DNA from: Psychrobacter sp. DAB_AL43B
GTDB taxonomy: Bacteria; Pseudomonadota; Gammaproteobacteria; Pseudomonadales; Moraxellaceae
Assembly: GCF_900168255.1 (NCBI RefSeq)
Contig: NZ_LT799838.1
Span: forward strand, 1,860,001-1,924,000
Direction: 5' to 3'
DNA: 64,000 bases
The position numbers and the translations under genes were made by a program. The notes beneath the pieces are model-generated. The model searched no databases, was not told the origin of the DNA, and saw only the letters and a list, made by a program, of their open reading frames with translations. Below, in pieces: positions 37,030 to 46,466 of the stretch (position 1 is its first letter; each line of letters opens with the position of its first letter).

Positions 37030-38143
37030 TATCATTTTTTACTCTTTCAGCAAAATCTAAATACTGCTTGGCTATATGACTTGGCAATAGCTGCTGATTC
37101 AATGGGACTTTATAGTGATTCAAATTATCTATTGCCTGATTCATCAGTGCTGCTAATGCGTTGATATCGCCGACAGGCACTAAGTTTTTCTTTGGCAGTA
37201 GCTCTCTTGGGCCAAAGGGACAATCCGTACTGATGACAGGCACATTGAATGCTTGCGCCTCGACGATCACATAGCCAAAACCTTCAAACTTAGAAGTCAT
37301 TACTAGCAACGCTGCTGCGGCAATAAACGGATAGGGATTGGTTTGAAACCCTAAAAAATGAACACAATCATCAATACCCAGCTCGATAGCCAACTGTTTC
37401 ATTTCAGCTTGAAGTCGTCCTTTCCCCACCAATACCAAAGGTAATTTTTTCGCTGTTTTGGCATAGGCTTCTAATAACTCTCGATGACCTTTCATCGTAT
37501 CGAATGATGCTACATGAATAATATACATTTTATCAATCAAGCCAAACTGCTCGATAGCTAACGGTTGATCAGCGGCTTTTTGAATCTCATTAACATTGCA
37601 CGGATTATAAATCGTTGTCGTTCTATTCAAGTTGCCTATTAATGCTAATAAGTCTTGGCGTGCACCTTCGCTGACACAACTGCAAGGATGTGCACCATAG
37701 ACCATTTTTAAATGAGCCATGATTTGATCAGGCATAATTTCCAGCTTCTCTTGAAACTGTTTGGACAATGCGGTATGTAATACATTGACAATGTTTGGTA
37801 GTTGACTATACGCCATGATCCAGTTGACTTTGTAGATGTTAGCCAAAACTAAATCAGGTGTTCCTATGTTCTTTAGGACATAGAAATCTATGCGCTCAGC
37901 AACCTTTTTATAAACATCGGCTTGCTCAGACTCTGTCTCAAATAGCGGCTGATTATAAGGTACAATATGATACTGAATGCGAGAGTCTAGTCGCATGTCC
38001 TGCGACTTTTCTAAGCACAGAACATGAACATGATAGCTCATCTCAATATAAGCACGTGCCAATGTCGTGACCATACGTTCAGCGCCCCGCCCTTCCAATG
38101 CTTTTAATATCAGTAATATAATAGGTCGATTTGTAGACGTCAT
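37022..38143 (-). CDS. Glycosyltransferase family 4
   Basis: About 373 residues (from the ATG at 38143; an ATG ten codons upstream is also possible). ILLILKALEGRGAERMVTTLARAY is the family GGAExxv-like start. The C-terminal donor-binding domain has LVLVGKGRLQAEMKQLAIELGIDDCVHFLGFQTNPYP and ALLVMTSKFEGFGYVIVEAQAFNVPVISTDCPFGPRELL (the EX7E motif). It is a GT-B retaining enzyme, cytoplasmic or peripheral. It is the only gene of the left half of the locus on the minus strand, between WaaZ-like and Stealth genes; its end overlaps the WaaZ-like gene tail to tail by a few bases. Confidence 0.88.
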   Translation of the reverse strand: MTSTNRPIILLILKALEGRGAERMVTTLARAYIEMSYHVHVLCLEKSQDMRLDSRIQYHIVPYNQPLFETESEQADVYKKVAERIDFYVLKNIGTPDLVLANIYKVNWIMAYSQLPNIVNVLHTALSKQFQEKLEIMPDQIMAHLKMVYGAHPCSCVSEGARQDLLALIGNLNRTTTIYNPCNVNEIQKAADQPLAIEQFGLIDKMYIIHVASFDTMKGHRELLEAYAKTAKKLPLVLVGKGRLQAEMKQLAIELGIDDCVHFLGFQTNPYPFIAAAALLVMTSKFEGFGYVIVEAQAFNVPVISTDCPFGPRELLPKKNLVPVGDINALAALMNQAIDNLNHYKVPLNQQLLPSHIAKQYLDFAERVKNDIN

Positions 38144-38348
38144 AGTAAGGTATCTTTCGTATTTGTGATGCATATCTTGTTATAATTAGCTCTCAAAAAG
38201 TATGTGCTGCTGATAAACCAATCGCTTAATATTGCAGCGCTCTTGCTTGGTATGCTAGTCTCTCCTGCATTAACATTAACACGTTAGAAAACTTTACTAG
38301 CAACCCTCGCGTATTTGTTTTTATTTAACGCTATCAGCAGGAACAATC

Positions 38349-39353
38349 ATGCAGCAAAATGATAAACAGCAAATAGATTTAGTTATCACATGGGTAGATG
38401 GTAACGACCCAGCACTCAAGCTAAAAAGAGAGTTTTATTTAAAACAAGAAAGCATCGCCTCAGGTGCTATTAGCCCTACTCGTTTCGCAAGCAATGATGA
38501 AATATACTATAACGTCGCGTCGATCCTAAAATATGTGCCATTTTGTCGCCATATATATATTATCACTGATCAACAGCAGCCTGCATTTATAGATGAATTT
38601 GTCAGTCAAAGCATTTGCCCCGCAGATAAAATAAAGGTAATCGACCACAAAGATATCTTTGTTGGTTATGAGCAATTACTACCGACTTTTAATAGCCTCA
38701 CTATTGAAACGATGTTATGGAATATTCCAGGACTATCGGATTATTTTATTGCCTTAAACGATGACTTTTTCTTTAATCAGCCTGCTAGTATTACAGACTT
38801 TTTAGATTCTGATCATAATATCATCATTCGTGGTCACTGGAGAAAAAGCGCGCCATTAAAAGCCAAACTAAAATATCGTAAACTAATGAATAAAGCTTTT
38901 AATACTGCCTTACAACCAAAATATACTGTATCGCAAATGTTAGGTGCTGAGGTATATAGTGGCAACAAGTTTTATGAAATTCACCACTACCCGCATATTG
39001 TTGATAAAGCTACTCTAACAAGCTATCTTTTAGAACATCGTGATTATTTAAACAATCAAATCAAGTATAGATTTAGAGATATCTCACAATTTGATCCTAT
39101 ATCTTTAATGAATCATCTAAAAATAAAAGCCGGTGAGGCTACTTTAAAAGCGGACCTCAATCTAAACTATCTAAAAAATGATAGTAGTGTTGAAAAATTC
39201 ATTGCAGATTTGGACAATAAATCTATAAATTATGGTTGCATTCAAAGTATGGATCAGCTTAGTATCAGCTCTTTTGAGCAAGTTCTAAATGCAATGACTA
39301 AGAAATTCTCATCACATCTGCCATCTTCTTTATTGCTAAGTGCTAAACAATAG
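38349..39353 (+). CDS. Stealth-family sugar-phosphate transferase
   Basis: 334 residues. IDLVITWVDGNDPALKLKREF is conserved region 1 of the Stealth family, PFCRHIYIITDQQQPAF and FALNDDFFFN-like LNDDFFFNQPA are region 2; later RGHWRKSAPL and HHYPHIV fit regions 3. Such enzymes transfer hexose-1-phosphate from nucleotide sugars, making phosphodiester-linked glycans (capsule polymerases; GlcNAc-1-phosphotransferase in animals). In this locus it could add a sugar-phosphate to the outer core or make a phosphodiester repeat. AGGA precedes the ATG. It heads a + strand run with two GT25 genes. Confidence 0.88.
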   Translation: MQQNDKQQIDLVITWVDGNDPALKLKREFYLKQESIASGAISPTRFASNDEIYYNVASILKYVPFCRHIYIITDQQQPAFIDEFVSQSICPADKIKVIDHKDIFVGYEQLLPTFNSLTIETMLWNIPGLSDYFIALNDDFFFNQPASITDFLDSDHNIIIRGHWRKSAPLKAKLKYRKLMNKAFNTALQPKYTVSQMLGAEVYSGNKFYEIHHYPHIVDKATLTSYLLEHRDYLNNQIKYRFRDISQFDPISLMNHLKIKAGEATLKADLNLNYLKNDSSVEKFIADLDNKSINYGCIQSMDQLSISSFEQVLNAMTKKFSSHLPSSLLLSAKQ

Positions 39354-39408
39354 ATATTGAAAAACAATTATCAATACACACTTTACATCTATCTAAAAGA
39401 TCTAAAAT

Positions 39409-40173
39409 ATGAAAACCATTACTTATTTAATTAATTTAGAAGGTAGCCATCAGCGGCTAGAGAGTGCAACCAAACAGCTCAATCAAATCGAGTGGCCATT
39501 CGAGAGAGTATCAGCATATGATGGGCGTGGAAAGAACCTATCTAGCTTTGAGGATTACGACGAAACTCAAGCTAGAAAAAACCTAGGTCGTAGCTTATTA
39601 AGCTCTGAAATTGGTTGTTACTTGAGTCATTACCAATGTGCAAAAAAGTTTTTACAGACTGATGCTGATTTTTTGGTGGTATTAGAAGACGATATGGAAA
39701 TGACTGCTAGCTTTAAAGCTATCATGGATGAAACGCTAGATTATCTTGCTACTAATCCAGAGCTCGACTGGTATCTAATCAATATTGCCGCTAAAAAGAA
39801 AAAGCTTGCAAAGAATATTACTATGTTTGATGATCATAGCTTATGGCATGCTTATTACTTTCCTATTCGGGGCTTAGGTTTGATTTGGTCAAGAGCAGGT
39901 GCTGAAGCATTTGTTGCTGTGGGTAAAACTATTACCATGCCGGTCGATATTTTTTTCCAAAGATGGCTAAGTGGTAATGGAAAAGGCGTCGGTATTTGGC
40001 CCGCTTTGATTAAACCCTTGGGGTTAGATAGCGATATATTGGGAACAGAGGCTACGCAAAATATAAAACGTAAAAACAAAGAAAATAGAGATTTAAGCTA
40101 TAAGCCAAAAAAACAAAAAAGAATGTTGCAAGATAAGGCTTCAGCTATTAAAAACTTACTTACCACTAACTAA
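39409..40173 (+). CDS. Glycosyltransferase family 25 (first of two)
   Basis: 254 residues of the LOS glycosyltransferase GT25 family (Lex2B/LgtB-type). YLINLEGSHQRLESATKQL is the N-terminal signature, RSLLSSEIGCYLSHYQCAKKFL the family's GExGCxLSH segment, and LVVLEDDMEM the EDD metal site. The C-terminal 30 residues are highly basic. It lies 55 bases after the Stealth gene and 18 bases before the second GT25 gene, so these three are probably one transcript. Confidence 0.88.
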   Translation: MKTITYLINLEGSHQRLESATKQLNQIEWPFERVSAYDGRGKNLSSFEDYDETQARKNLGRSLLSSEIGCYLSHYQCAKKFLQTDADFLVVLEDDMEMTASFKAIMDETLDYLATNPELDWYLINIAAKKKKLAKNITMFDDHSLWHAYYFPIRGLGLIWSRAGAEAFVAVGKTITMPVDIFFQRWLSGNGKGVGIWPALIKPLGLDSDILGTEATQNIKRKNKENRDLSYKPKKQKRMLQDKASAIKNLLTTN

Positions 40174-40191
40174 ACCTGAGTTATCCAAATT

Positions 40192-40965
40192 ATGAAAAAC
40201 TTTGTCATCAGCTTAAAGTCTGCTTCAGAGCGCAGAAAACATATTAATAATGAGTTTGATGAGCATAATGTCAGTTTCGAGTTTTTTGATGCTTTAACGC
40301 CAGACAGTGCTAAAGATTATGCTAAAAACTTAGGTTTAAACATAGACGATGCTAGCCTGACACCAGGAGAGCTCGCTTGTATGATGAGCCATGTTGCAAT
40401 ATGGAAAAAGACTATTGATCAAAACATTCATTACGTAACTATTTTCGAAGATGATATCTACTTAGGTGAAGATGCCGAAGGCTTATTGAATAGCTCTGAA
40501 TGGATAAAGCCTTATTGGAACATTATAAAGATAGAAGCTTTTTCAAAAAAAGTTTTGATGTCTACTACTAGATATAATATATTATCAAATAAACGTCAGA
40601 TTTCAAAACTCAAAGGAAAAAACTTAGGTGCAGCTGGTTATATTATTTCTATGGATGGCGCAAAATTATTTTTAGATTATATTTTAACTCATAAGCTTCA
40701 ACCAATTGATGAGATTATATTTGATATCTTTATCAATAGAAAAACTGAACCTGTGTATCAGATGATACCTGCGCTATGTGTACAAGAAATGATTCTTAAA
40801 GAACGTCAGAACGTATTTTCTCTACCTAGTTCACTAGAATGTGAGCGTAGGAATCGTATGAAGTTAGATAAGAAAAGAGGTTTGTCTAAAGTAAAAAGAG
40901 AGACGAAACGACTCATCTTACAAACAAAGGAATCTCTCTTTGCTAAAGAAGTATTTTTTAAGTAA
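40192..40965 (+). CDS. Glycosyltransferase family 25 (second of two)
   Basis: 257 residues, parallel to the preceding gene: FVISLKSASERRKHINNEF, TPGELACMMSHVAIWKKTI and VTIFEDDIYLGEDAEGLL (EDD). AAGYIISMDGAKLFLDYI is the usual later segment. Sequence differs strongly from the first GT25, so the tandem pair arose long ago and likely adds different galactose or glucose residues. Basic tail as in its neighbour. A pseudogene follows. Confidence 0.88.
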   Translation: MKNFVISLKSASERRKHINNEFDEHNVSFEFFDALTPDSAKDYAKNLGLNIDDASLTPGELACMMSHVAIWKKTIDQNIHYVTIFEDDIYLGEDAEGLLNSSEWIKPYWNIIKIEAFSKKVLMSTTRYNILSNKRQISKLKGKNLGAAGYIISMDGAKLFLDYILTHKLQPIDEIIFDIFINRKTEPVYQMIPALCVQEMILKERQNVFSLPSSLECERRNRMKLDKKRGLSKVKRETKRLILQTKESLFAKEVFFK

Positions 40966-41020
40966 ATAAAGATAAGCCAGATTAAATATAAATTGATGTC
41001 AGTTATAAAGGCTAAATAGC

Positions 41021-41413
41021 ATGGTTTTAGTTGAACGGCTTAGGATTGGTCACTGAAAAAAAACAATTAGCCCAAATGCAAACTCACTTACCCTAGAAGA
41101 CCTCATCATTAATGGCGAGTTTAGTACAAAGTAAAAAGAGGCTCTTAATATTTTCTTTGATGAATGCTGTAAGTACCATGTAGTTTTTGGTGAAGTGAAT
41201 ATTGGCGGCATCATGTATACTGAACATCGTCAAGGACGTCCAGAGTTCGTATTGGTTGATGGTATTGGTGAGAAGCTCATTATACCTTTTAGATCTATAA
41301 TTAAAGGAATTAATGATCGTAATGTTAGAAAAGTTGAGAAAAAAATAAAAAGCTCTATCAGTTTTCGAGTATTTAAACTGTTCAAAGCTTTGGCAAGTCT
41401 TCATTTGGTATGA
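41021..41413 (+). pseudogene. YrbL-like (PhoP network) gene remnant with two in-frame stops
   Basis: One continuous frame reads MVLVERLRIGH, stop (TGA at 41054), KKTISPNANSLTLEDLIINGEFSTK, stop (TAA at about 41132), then a longer coherent stretch to 41413. Its late part, PEFVLVDGIGEKLIIPFRSI, resembles E. coli YrbL's PVVCDNIGESTLIPL, and the first part resembles the RDxxGxxSxTLED segment of this kinase-like family. The N-terminal lobe is absent. YrbL-like genes occur in LPS loci. The identity is by eye, so moderate confidence; the stops are seen directly. Confidence 0.65.
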
Positions 41414-41420
41414 GTGAGCA

Positions 41421-42305
41421 TCAACTTCTATTCTTGAGCTTTTTCAAAGGTTCATTGATAGCTATCATATTTAAAGTCTTAAAAGGTCTCTCTTTAAACA
41501 ATTCCCAAAGAAATTTTGCTTTGTCATTTTTGCTATTCATATAAGCAGCTCTTGCATTCAGCCATCTCACTCTTTTTATAGCTTTTGGGTAGTGTTTAGA
41601 GTCTCTAAAGCAGTCTAACACCTCTATTCTACCTTGCCACATTTTTTCTGAGTTCTTTGAAAAGTTGGTATCGTGCTGCCTATATAAGGCAAGTACTTGA
41701 TTCATATAGTGAATTTTTCCAATTTGGCTAAGCTTGAGCCACATGTACCAGTCTTCTAAAACAATATCAGGATTAAAGCCATTAACCTCTATAAGAGCAT
41801 CTCTTCTTATCATTTGAGTAGCTGCCGGAAGCTCAAACCTATGCATGATAATTTCTTCAAAACTATAAGTTTTTTCCGGTTTTAATTTAACTTTTATTAA
41901 ATTATTATATTGATCTATTAATTCCACACCCCCACAAACCGCCGTGATTACTTGATTCTTTTCCAAAAAATCAACCTGTACTTGAGTTTTATGCTCCAAG
42001 ATAATATCGTCTGATGCTAGTAAGGCAACATACTTACCTTCACACCATTCAATAGCCTCGTTAAGTGTTGTACTAAGACCTTTATTAGGTCTAGACCTAA
42101 CCTGAAACCTTACAAAGCGCTGCTCACAAAGCGCAACCATTTCCTCAATTTTTGCAACTGAACCATCTTTAGAGCCATCATCGATAATAATTAGTTCTAT
42201 ATTTTTATATGTTTGATCTATAACACTTTGAACTGAATGCTGTACAAAATCTTCATGATTATAGCAAGGTATAACTACCGATACTAAAGGCTCTTTAATC
42301 TGCAT
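41421..42305 (-). CDS. Glycosyltransferase family 2
   Basis: A 294-residue GT-A enzyme: VSVVIPCYNHEDFVQHSVQSVIDQTYKNIELIIIDDGSKDGSV at the N-terminus (nucleotide-binding Asp), LLASDDII (DxD-like) near residue 97, then MIRRDALIEVNGFNPDIVLEDWYMWLKLS, the ED-type catalytic segment. A RWLNARAAYMNSKNDKAKFLW helical tail follows. It is the last gene of the minus-strand run beginning at rmlB, so it probably transfers the Fuc3NAc/Qui3NAc-like sugar or a neighbour. Confidence 0.9.
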   Translation of the reverse strand: MQIKEPLVSVVIPCYNHEDFVQHSVQSVIDQTYKNIELIIIDDGSKDGSVAKIEEMVALCEQRFVRFQVRSRPNKGLSTTLNEAIEWCEGKYVALLASDDIILEHKTQVQVDFLEKNQVITAVCGGVELIDQYNNLIKVKLKPEKTYSFEEIIMHRFELPAATQMIRRDALIEVNGFNPDIVLEDWYMWLKLSQIGKIHYMNQVLALYRQHDTNFSKNSEKMWQGRIEVLDCFRDSKHYPKAIKRVRWLNARAAYMNSKNDKAKFLWELFKERPFKTLNMIAINEPLKKLKNRS

Positions 42306-42370
42306 GTATTCTACCTAAAAATTAAAACTTGTTAATAAACATATTCGTAAGAATATCCACATATACTCGT

Positions 42371-43588
42371 CTATTTTGCAATCATTTCATAATAAATATT
42401 AGCAATATCATTTACATTAATATTATAAGGACCATGTGCATATTCATCCACCGTTTTATAGTCAAGAAAACGCATGTCAACTCCATTAAGATAAGCTAAA
42501 GTAGAGTAAGTGTCAAAAAACTTATATTGCATAGGTAGCCAGCTAATAGCTATAGTCATATTTTTAGAAAAAATAAGATTTGACCACGAAGCTCCTGATG
42601 GTCCTACTATAAAATCAGCACTTTTAAATAAATTAACTTGCTCACTTAATGAGAGCTTATCAGGATATATACCTATAAAACCTTTTTGTTTAAAGAAACT
42701 AAAAACCTCATCTTGATTGTAGCTTCTTCTATTATATTTACTAACTGTGTTATCGTCTCGCAAAAGAAAAACTTTACTATAATAAGGGACTTTACTTTCT
42801 TCAGTACACTCAAGTAGTCTTGAACGTAGTTTTTTTAAGCTATTTGAATTATAGATTGTATGGATATCATAGTGATTTTTGATAATATTTAAATTAAAAA
42901 CGGTCTGATTAAATGTGTTTAAAAAAAAGAGGTTTTCAACATAAAAAACTTCATCAGAGGCTACGTAGTTAATATTGATATTACTCAAATGGCTCATACA
43001 TTTGTCTAATAACCATTTATAGTTAGGAGAATCTTTAACAGATCTATCTACTATAATCGTATCAATATCATTATCTATTAGAAGCTTATTATTCAAGTAT
43101 AATAATTTTGGTATGATTTCAATCATCCAATGATAAAAATTAAAGGATCCATTTCCACCTAAAAAAAATGCACTTCTAACTCTCTTTACTTTATCTTTTT
43201 TTATATTTTTAACATAAGCAAAATGGCTGTCATGCTTAATTAGAAATCCTGATTTGTAGTTAGCTTGCTCACAATTAATATAAGGAAACTCCTCTATATA
43301 AATATTTTCTATATCTTCAGTTGCGAAACTAGCGCTATTTATATTACAAAACACATTATTTAATTTATAAAGCTTGATGTCTATAATGGGATAATTTAAT
43401 TTACACTGGTCTTGATCATTATATTTTGGGCTGACGGAAGCGCATTCTGTTGTATTTTTCTCTAATAAAATATAATTAGACAAATTTTCAAGAGATAACT
43501 TTTTTAGTCGTTTATGCCTTAGCTTAAACCTAATAACTTTTATGCGATTAGAAACAGACTTTCTAGCTCGCTCCAAATCCTCTAACAC
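42371..43588 (-). CDS. Glycosyltransferase family 61 (DUF563)
   Basis: 405 residues, clearly AT-rich in comparison with its neighbours, a sign of transfer. FNFYHWMIEIIPKLLYL near the middle is the DUF563/GT61 core; KVFLLRDDNTVSKYNRR and the C-terminal GPSGASWSNLIFSKNM segment complete the pattern. It uses a GTG start (AGGAG 7-8 bases upstream). About 40 bases after the aminotransferase gene, on the same strand. Donor and acceptor unknown; bacterial members occur in LPS and capsule loci. Confidence 0.85.
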   Translation of the reverse strand: MLEDLERARKSVSNRIKVIRFKLRHKRLKKLSLENLSNYILLEKNTTECASVSPKYNDQDQCKLNYPIIDIKLYKLNNVFCNINSASFATEDIENIYIEEFPYINCEQANYKSGFLIKHDSHFAYVKNIKKDKVKRVRSAFFLGGNGSFNFYHWMIEIIPKLLYLNNKLLIDNDIDTIIVDRSVKDSPNYKWLLDKCMSHLSNININYVASDEVFYVENLFFLNTFNQTVFNLNIIKNHYDIHTIYNSNSLKKLRSRLLECTEESKVPYYSKVFLLRDDNTVSKYNRRSYNQDEVFSFFKQKGFIGIYPDKLSLSEQVNLFKSADFIVGPSGASWSNLIFSKNMTIAISWLPMQYKFFDTYSTLAYLNGVDMRFLDYKTVDEYAHGPYNINVNDIANIYYEMIAK

Positions 43589-43629
43589 TAGCCTCTCCTA
43601 AACTCTAATTTAAAACTTTCTTGAAAAAT

Positions 43630-44736
43630 TTATTTTAATTTGAAATTATTACACAGCTCTATTACTATTTTCATTTCCTCTAGTGTCAACGTAGGACCAA
43701 TAGGCAAACTCAACACCTCTGCATGTATCTTTTCAGAAATAGGATAACTTAGCTCATTCCATTCTTCATACGCTTGTTGTTTATGTGGAGGAACGGGATA
43801 ATGAATAAGTGTCTGAACCCCATTCTCAGCTAAGTACTTTTGTAGCGCATCACGTTGCTCACAGCGGATCACAAAGACATGCCAAACGTGCGCACTATCA
43901 TTTTCCATAATAGGCAAGGTGATTGCTTTATTGTTAATACCTTCAAGATAAGCATTCGCTACTTTACGACGATGAGCAATTTCATCATCTAAATGATTCA
44001 GTTTCACACTGAGCATCGCGGCTTGGATTTCATCCAAACGACTATTAACGCCTTGAAATAAGTTTTTATATTTTTCATGTGAGCCATAATTACGTAACGC
44101 ACGCAATGTATTAGCCAACTCTTCATTACTCGTAGTAATTGCGCCAGCATCACCTAATGCACCAAGATTTTTACCGGGATAAAAACTAAAACCTGAGGCA
44201 TCACCCAAGCTCCCTGCTCTCTTACCATCAATAGAGGCGCCATGGGCTTGTGCCGAGTCTTCTAGCACTAATAAATTATGACGTTTAGCAATGTTCATAA
44301 TAGTTGGCATATCAGCTAATTGCCCATATAAGTGCACTGGAAGTATGGCTTTTGTTCTACTCGTTATAGCCGTTTCAATTTCTTTGGGATCAATATTGAA
44401 GCTGTTTTCACATGGTTCAACTAAAATAGGCGTTAAGTTATTAGCACTAATCGCTAATATGCTGGCTATATAAGTATTAGACGGTACGATAACTTCATCA
44501 CCATCTTTTAGCTTACCTAACTCTTTCCAAGCACGAAGGGTAAGAATAAGCGCATCCAAACCGTTCGCAACACCTATGGCAAACTCTGTCCCGCAGTAAC
44601 TGGCAAATTGCTGCTCAAATTGTTCAAGCTCATTGCCGCCGATATACCAACCTGAGTCAATAACACGAGTACAAGCCTCTACAAGCTCATCACGATATTG
44701 GGCATTAATTGCTTTTAGATCAAGAAATGGAATCAT
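43630..44736 (-). CDS. fdtB: dTDP-sugar 3-aminotransferase (DegT/DnrJ family)
   Basis: 368 residues of the sugar aminotransferase family (FdtB/QdtB type): transfers an amino group to the 3-keto position of dTDP-3-keto-6-deoxyhexose. [17 protein letters not shown] at the start, [67 protein letters not shown] (PLP lysine in the PGKNLGA segment) and [12 protein letters not shown] are present. The start ATG follows the stop of the ketoisomerase::acetyltransferase gene directly, so translation is coupled. The galacto (FdtB) and gluco (QdtB) types cannot be separated by eye. Confidence 0.9.
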   Translation of the reverse strand: MIPFLDLKAINAQYRDELVEACTRVIDSGWYIGGNELEQFEQQFASYCGTEFAIGVANGLDALILTLRAWKELGKLKDGDEVIVPSNTYIASILAISANNLTPILVEPCENSFNIDPKEIETAITSRTKAILPVHLYGQLADMPTIMNIAKRHNLLVLEDSAQAHGASIDGKRAGSLGDASGFSFYPGKNLGALGDAGAITTSNEELANTLRALRNYGSHEKYKNLFQGVNSRLDEIQAAMLSVKLNHLDDEIAHRRKVANAYLEGINNKAITLPIMENDSAHVWHVFVIRCEQRDALQKYLAENGVQTLIHYPVPPHKQQAYEEWNELSYPISEKIHAEVLSLPIGPTLTLEEMKIVIELCNNFKLK

Positions 44737-45591
44737 TTATACATACCCTTTAATAACGGCAGGGTTGCCTACCATAATTGCGTTTTCTGGAACATTTTTA
44801 GTGACCACTGCTCCAGCACCCACTAATGCATTTTTTCCAATCGTAATACCGGGTAAAAGAGTAGCATTGGCTCCAATAGTTGCTCCTTCTTCTACAACAG
44901 TTTTTGGAAACTCATCTGGGTATTGCTTTGAGCGAGGTTTCTTATCATTCGTAAAAGTGACACAAGGACCGATAAATACATTATCTTTTAAAGTAATGCC
45001 ATCCCATACATAGACGCCTGATTTAACTGTCACGTTATTTCCGATTACAACATCGTTTTCAATCAAGGTATGTGCGCAAATGTTGCAACTTTCTCCAATC
45101 ACAGCTTTTGGAAGAATCACGCTATATTGCCAGACTCTAGTTTTTTGACCTATCGTGGTTGACATAACATCAGATAATGGGTGGATAAAAGGCTTATTAA
45201 CTTCATTCATAAACTCATCATAATTACGAATATAGTCATCTTCATCATAATGCTCACTGGCCAGTACTAAGAGCACACAATCGTCACTAAAATCATGCAT
45301 TTCTCGCCATACCAAATCACCAATCAATAAACCTTTAGTGGGCGAATCTAACCAAGCTTCTTCACGAGTTTTACCATCGTCAAGAACCATACGACATTTA
45401 CCAGTGATACAAATAGCAACTTGTTTCAAGTTATAATGAGCATGAAATCCACGTGCCACATCTTTTTGAGTTGCAAAAATATAATAAACACGTTTAATTG
45501 GAAAAGGTATAGTGCTTCCTGCTTCTAGAGCTACTAAAGATCCACGATCATCGCCTAATGGTGGAAATTGAGCCCATTGTATTAAGCTCAT
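44737..45591 (-). CDS. Fused dTDP-4-keto-6-deoxyhexose 3,4-ketoisomerase / sugar N-acetyltransferase
   Basis: 284 residues, two enzymes in one chain. Residues about 1-135 are an FdtA/WxcM cupin: [49 protein letters not shown] (conserved histidines RGFHAH) and a [21 protein letters not shown] end. Residues about 136-284 are a left-handed beta-helix hexapeptide acetyltransferase: [66 protein letters not shown]. Together they would do the third and fifth steps to dTDP-Fuc3NAc or -Qui3NAc. Bifunctional enzymes of this kind (FdtD) are known from Shewanella. Gene junctions: 2 bases after rmlA, directly before fdtB. Confidence 0.9.
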   Translation of the reverse strand: MSLIQWAQFPPLGDDRGSLVALEAGSTIPFPIKRVYYIFATQKDVARGFHAHYNLKQVAICITGKCRMVLDDGKTREEAWLDSPTKGLLIGDLVWREMHDFSDDCVLLVLASEHYDEDDYIRNYDEFMNEVNKPFIHPLSDVMSTTIGQKTRVWQYSVILPKAVIGESCNICAHTLIENDVVIGNNVTVKSGVYVWDGITLKDNVFIGPCVTFTNDKKPRSKQYPDEFPKTVVEEGATIGANATLLPGITIGKNALVGAGAVVTKNVPENAIMVGNPAVIKGYV

Positions 45592-45593
45592 TA

Positions 45594-46466
45594 TTATTCT
45601 TCCACTAAAGATATTAGATATTGACCATAAGCGTTCTTACTCATAGTCTGACCAATATCAGCCACTTGCTGTTTAGTTAGCCAACCGTTATTAAGAGCAA
45701 TCTCTTCTAAACACGCCACCTTATAGCCTTGACGCTTCTCTATCGTCTCTACAAACTGCGCTGCTTCTAATAAGCTCTCATGTGTACCGGTATCTAGCCA
45801 AGCGAAACCACGACCCAGTAGCTCCACATTTAGATCACCACGTTCCATATACATCTGATTAACGGTGGTAATCTCAACTTCACCTCGCTCAGAAGGTTTT
45901 ACCTTTTTAGCGATCTCTATAACATCGTTATCATAAAAATATAAGCCCGTTACCGCATAATGAGATTTAGGTTTATTAGGTTTCTCTTCTATTGAAATCG
46001 CACGTTTATCTTCATCAAATGCCACCACGCCGAAACGCTCTGGATCTTTCACTTGATAACCAAAGACGGTTGCGCCTTTTTGGCGATTGACCGCTTGACG
46101 GAGTAATGGCGTAAATCCTTGACCATAAAAAATATTATCACCCAGCACCAAGCAGACGTTACTATCACCAATGAATGCTTCACCAATAATAAACGCTTGA
46201 GCCAAACCATCTGGACTAGGCTGAACGGCATAACTGATATTGATACCAAGCTCACTACCGTCACCAAGTAAGCGTTTAAACCCTTCTATATCATCGGGTG
46301 TACTAATGATAAGCACTTCACGGATACCTGCGAGCATCAATACAGATAACGGATAATAAATCATCGGTTTATCGTAGATAGGTAGCAGCTGCTTAGAGAC
46401 ACCTTTAGTAATGGGGTAAAGACGCGTGCCTGAACCGCCTGCTAAAATAATACCTTTTGTGTTCAT
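45594..46466 (-). CDS. rmlA: Glucose-1-phosphate thymidylyltransferase
   Basis: 290 residues; makes dTDP-glucose from glucose-1-phosphate and d[47 protein letters not shown] is the complete nucleotidyltransferase signature. [10 protein letters not shown] (metal-binding Asp), [22 protein letters not shown] and [18 protein letters not shown] follow. The ATG directly follows the rmlB stop. No rmlC or rmlD is adjacent, so the product feeds the 3-amino sugar, not rhamnose. Confidence 0.95.
   Translation of the reverse strand: MNTKGIILAGGSGTRLYPITKGVSKQLLPIYDKPMIYYPLSVLMLAGIREVLIISTPDDIEGFKRLLGDGSELGINISYAVQPSPDGLAQAFIIGEAFIGDSNVCLVLGDNIFYGQGFTPLLRQAVNRQKGATVFGYQVKDPERFGVVAFDEDKRAISIEEKPNKPKSHYAVTGLYFYDNDVIEIAKKVKPSERGEVEITTVNQMYMERGDLNVELLGRGFAWLDTGTHESLLEAAQFVETIEKRQGYKVACLEEIALNNGWLTKQQVADIGQTMSKNAYGQYLISLVEE

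Noticed and set aside
41093..41404. 103-residue minus-strand open frame
   Set aside because: It is antisense to the YrbL-like remnant, whose plus-strand frame is protein-like.
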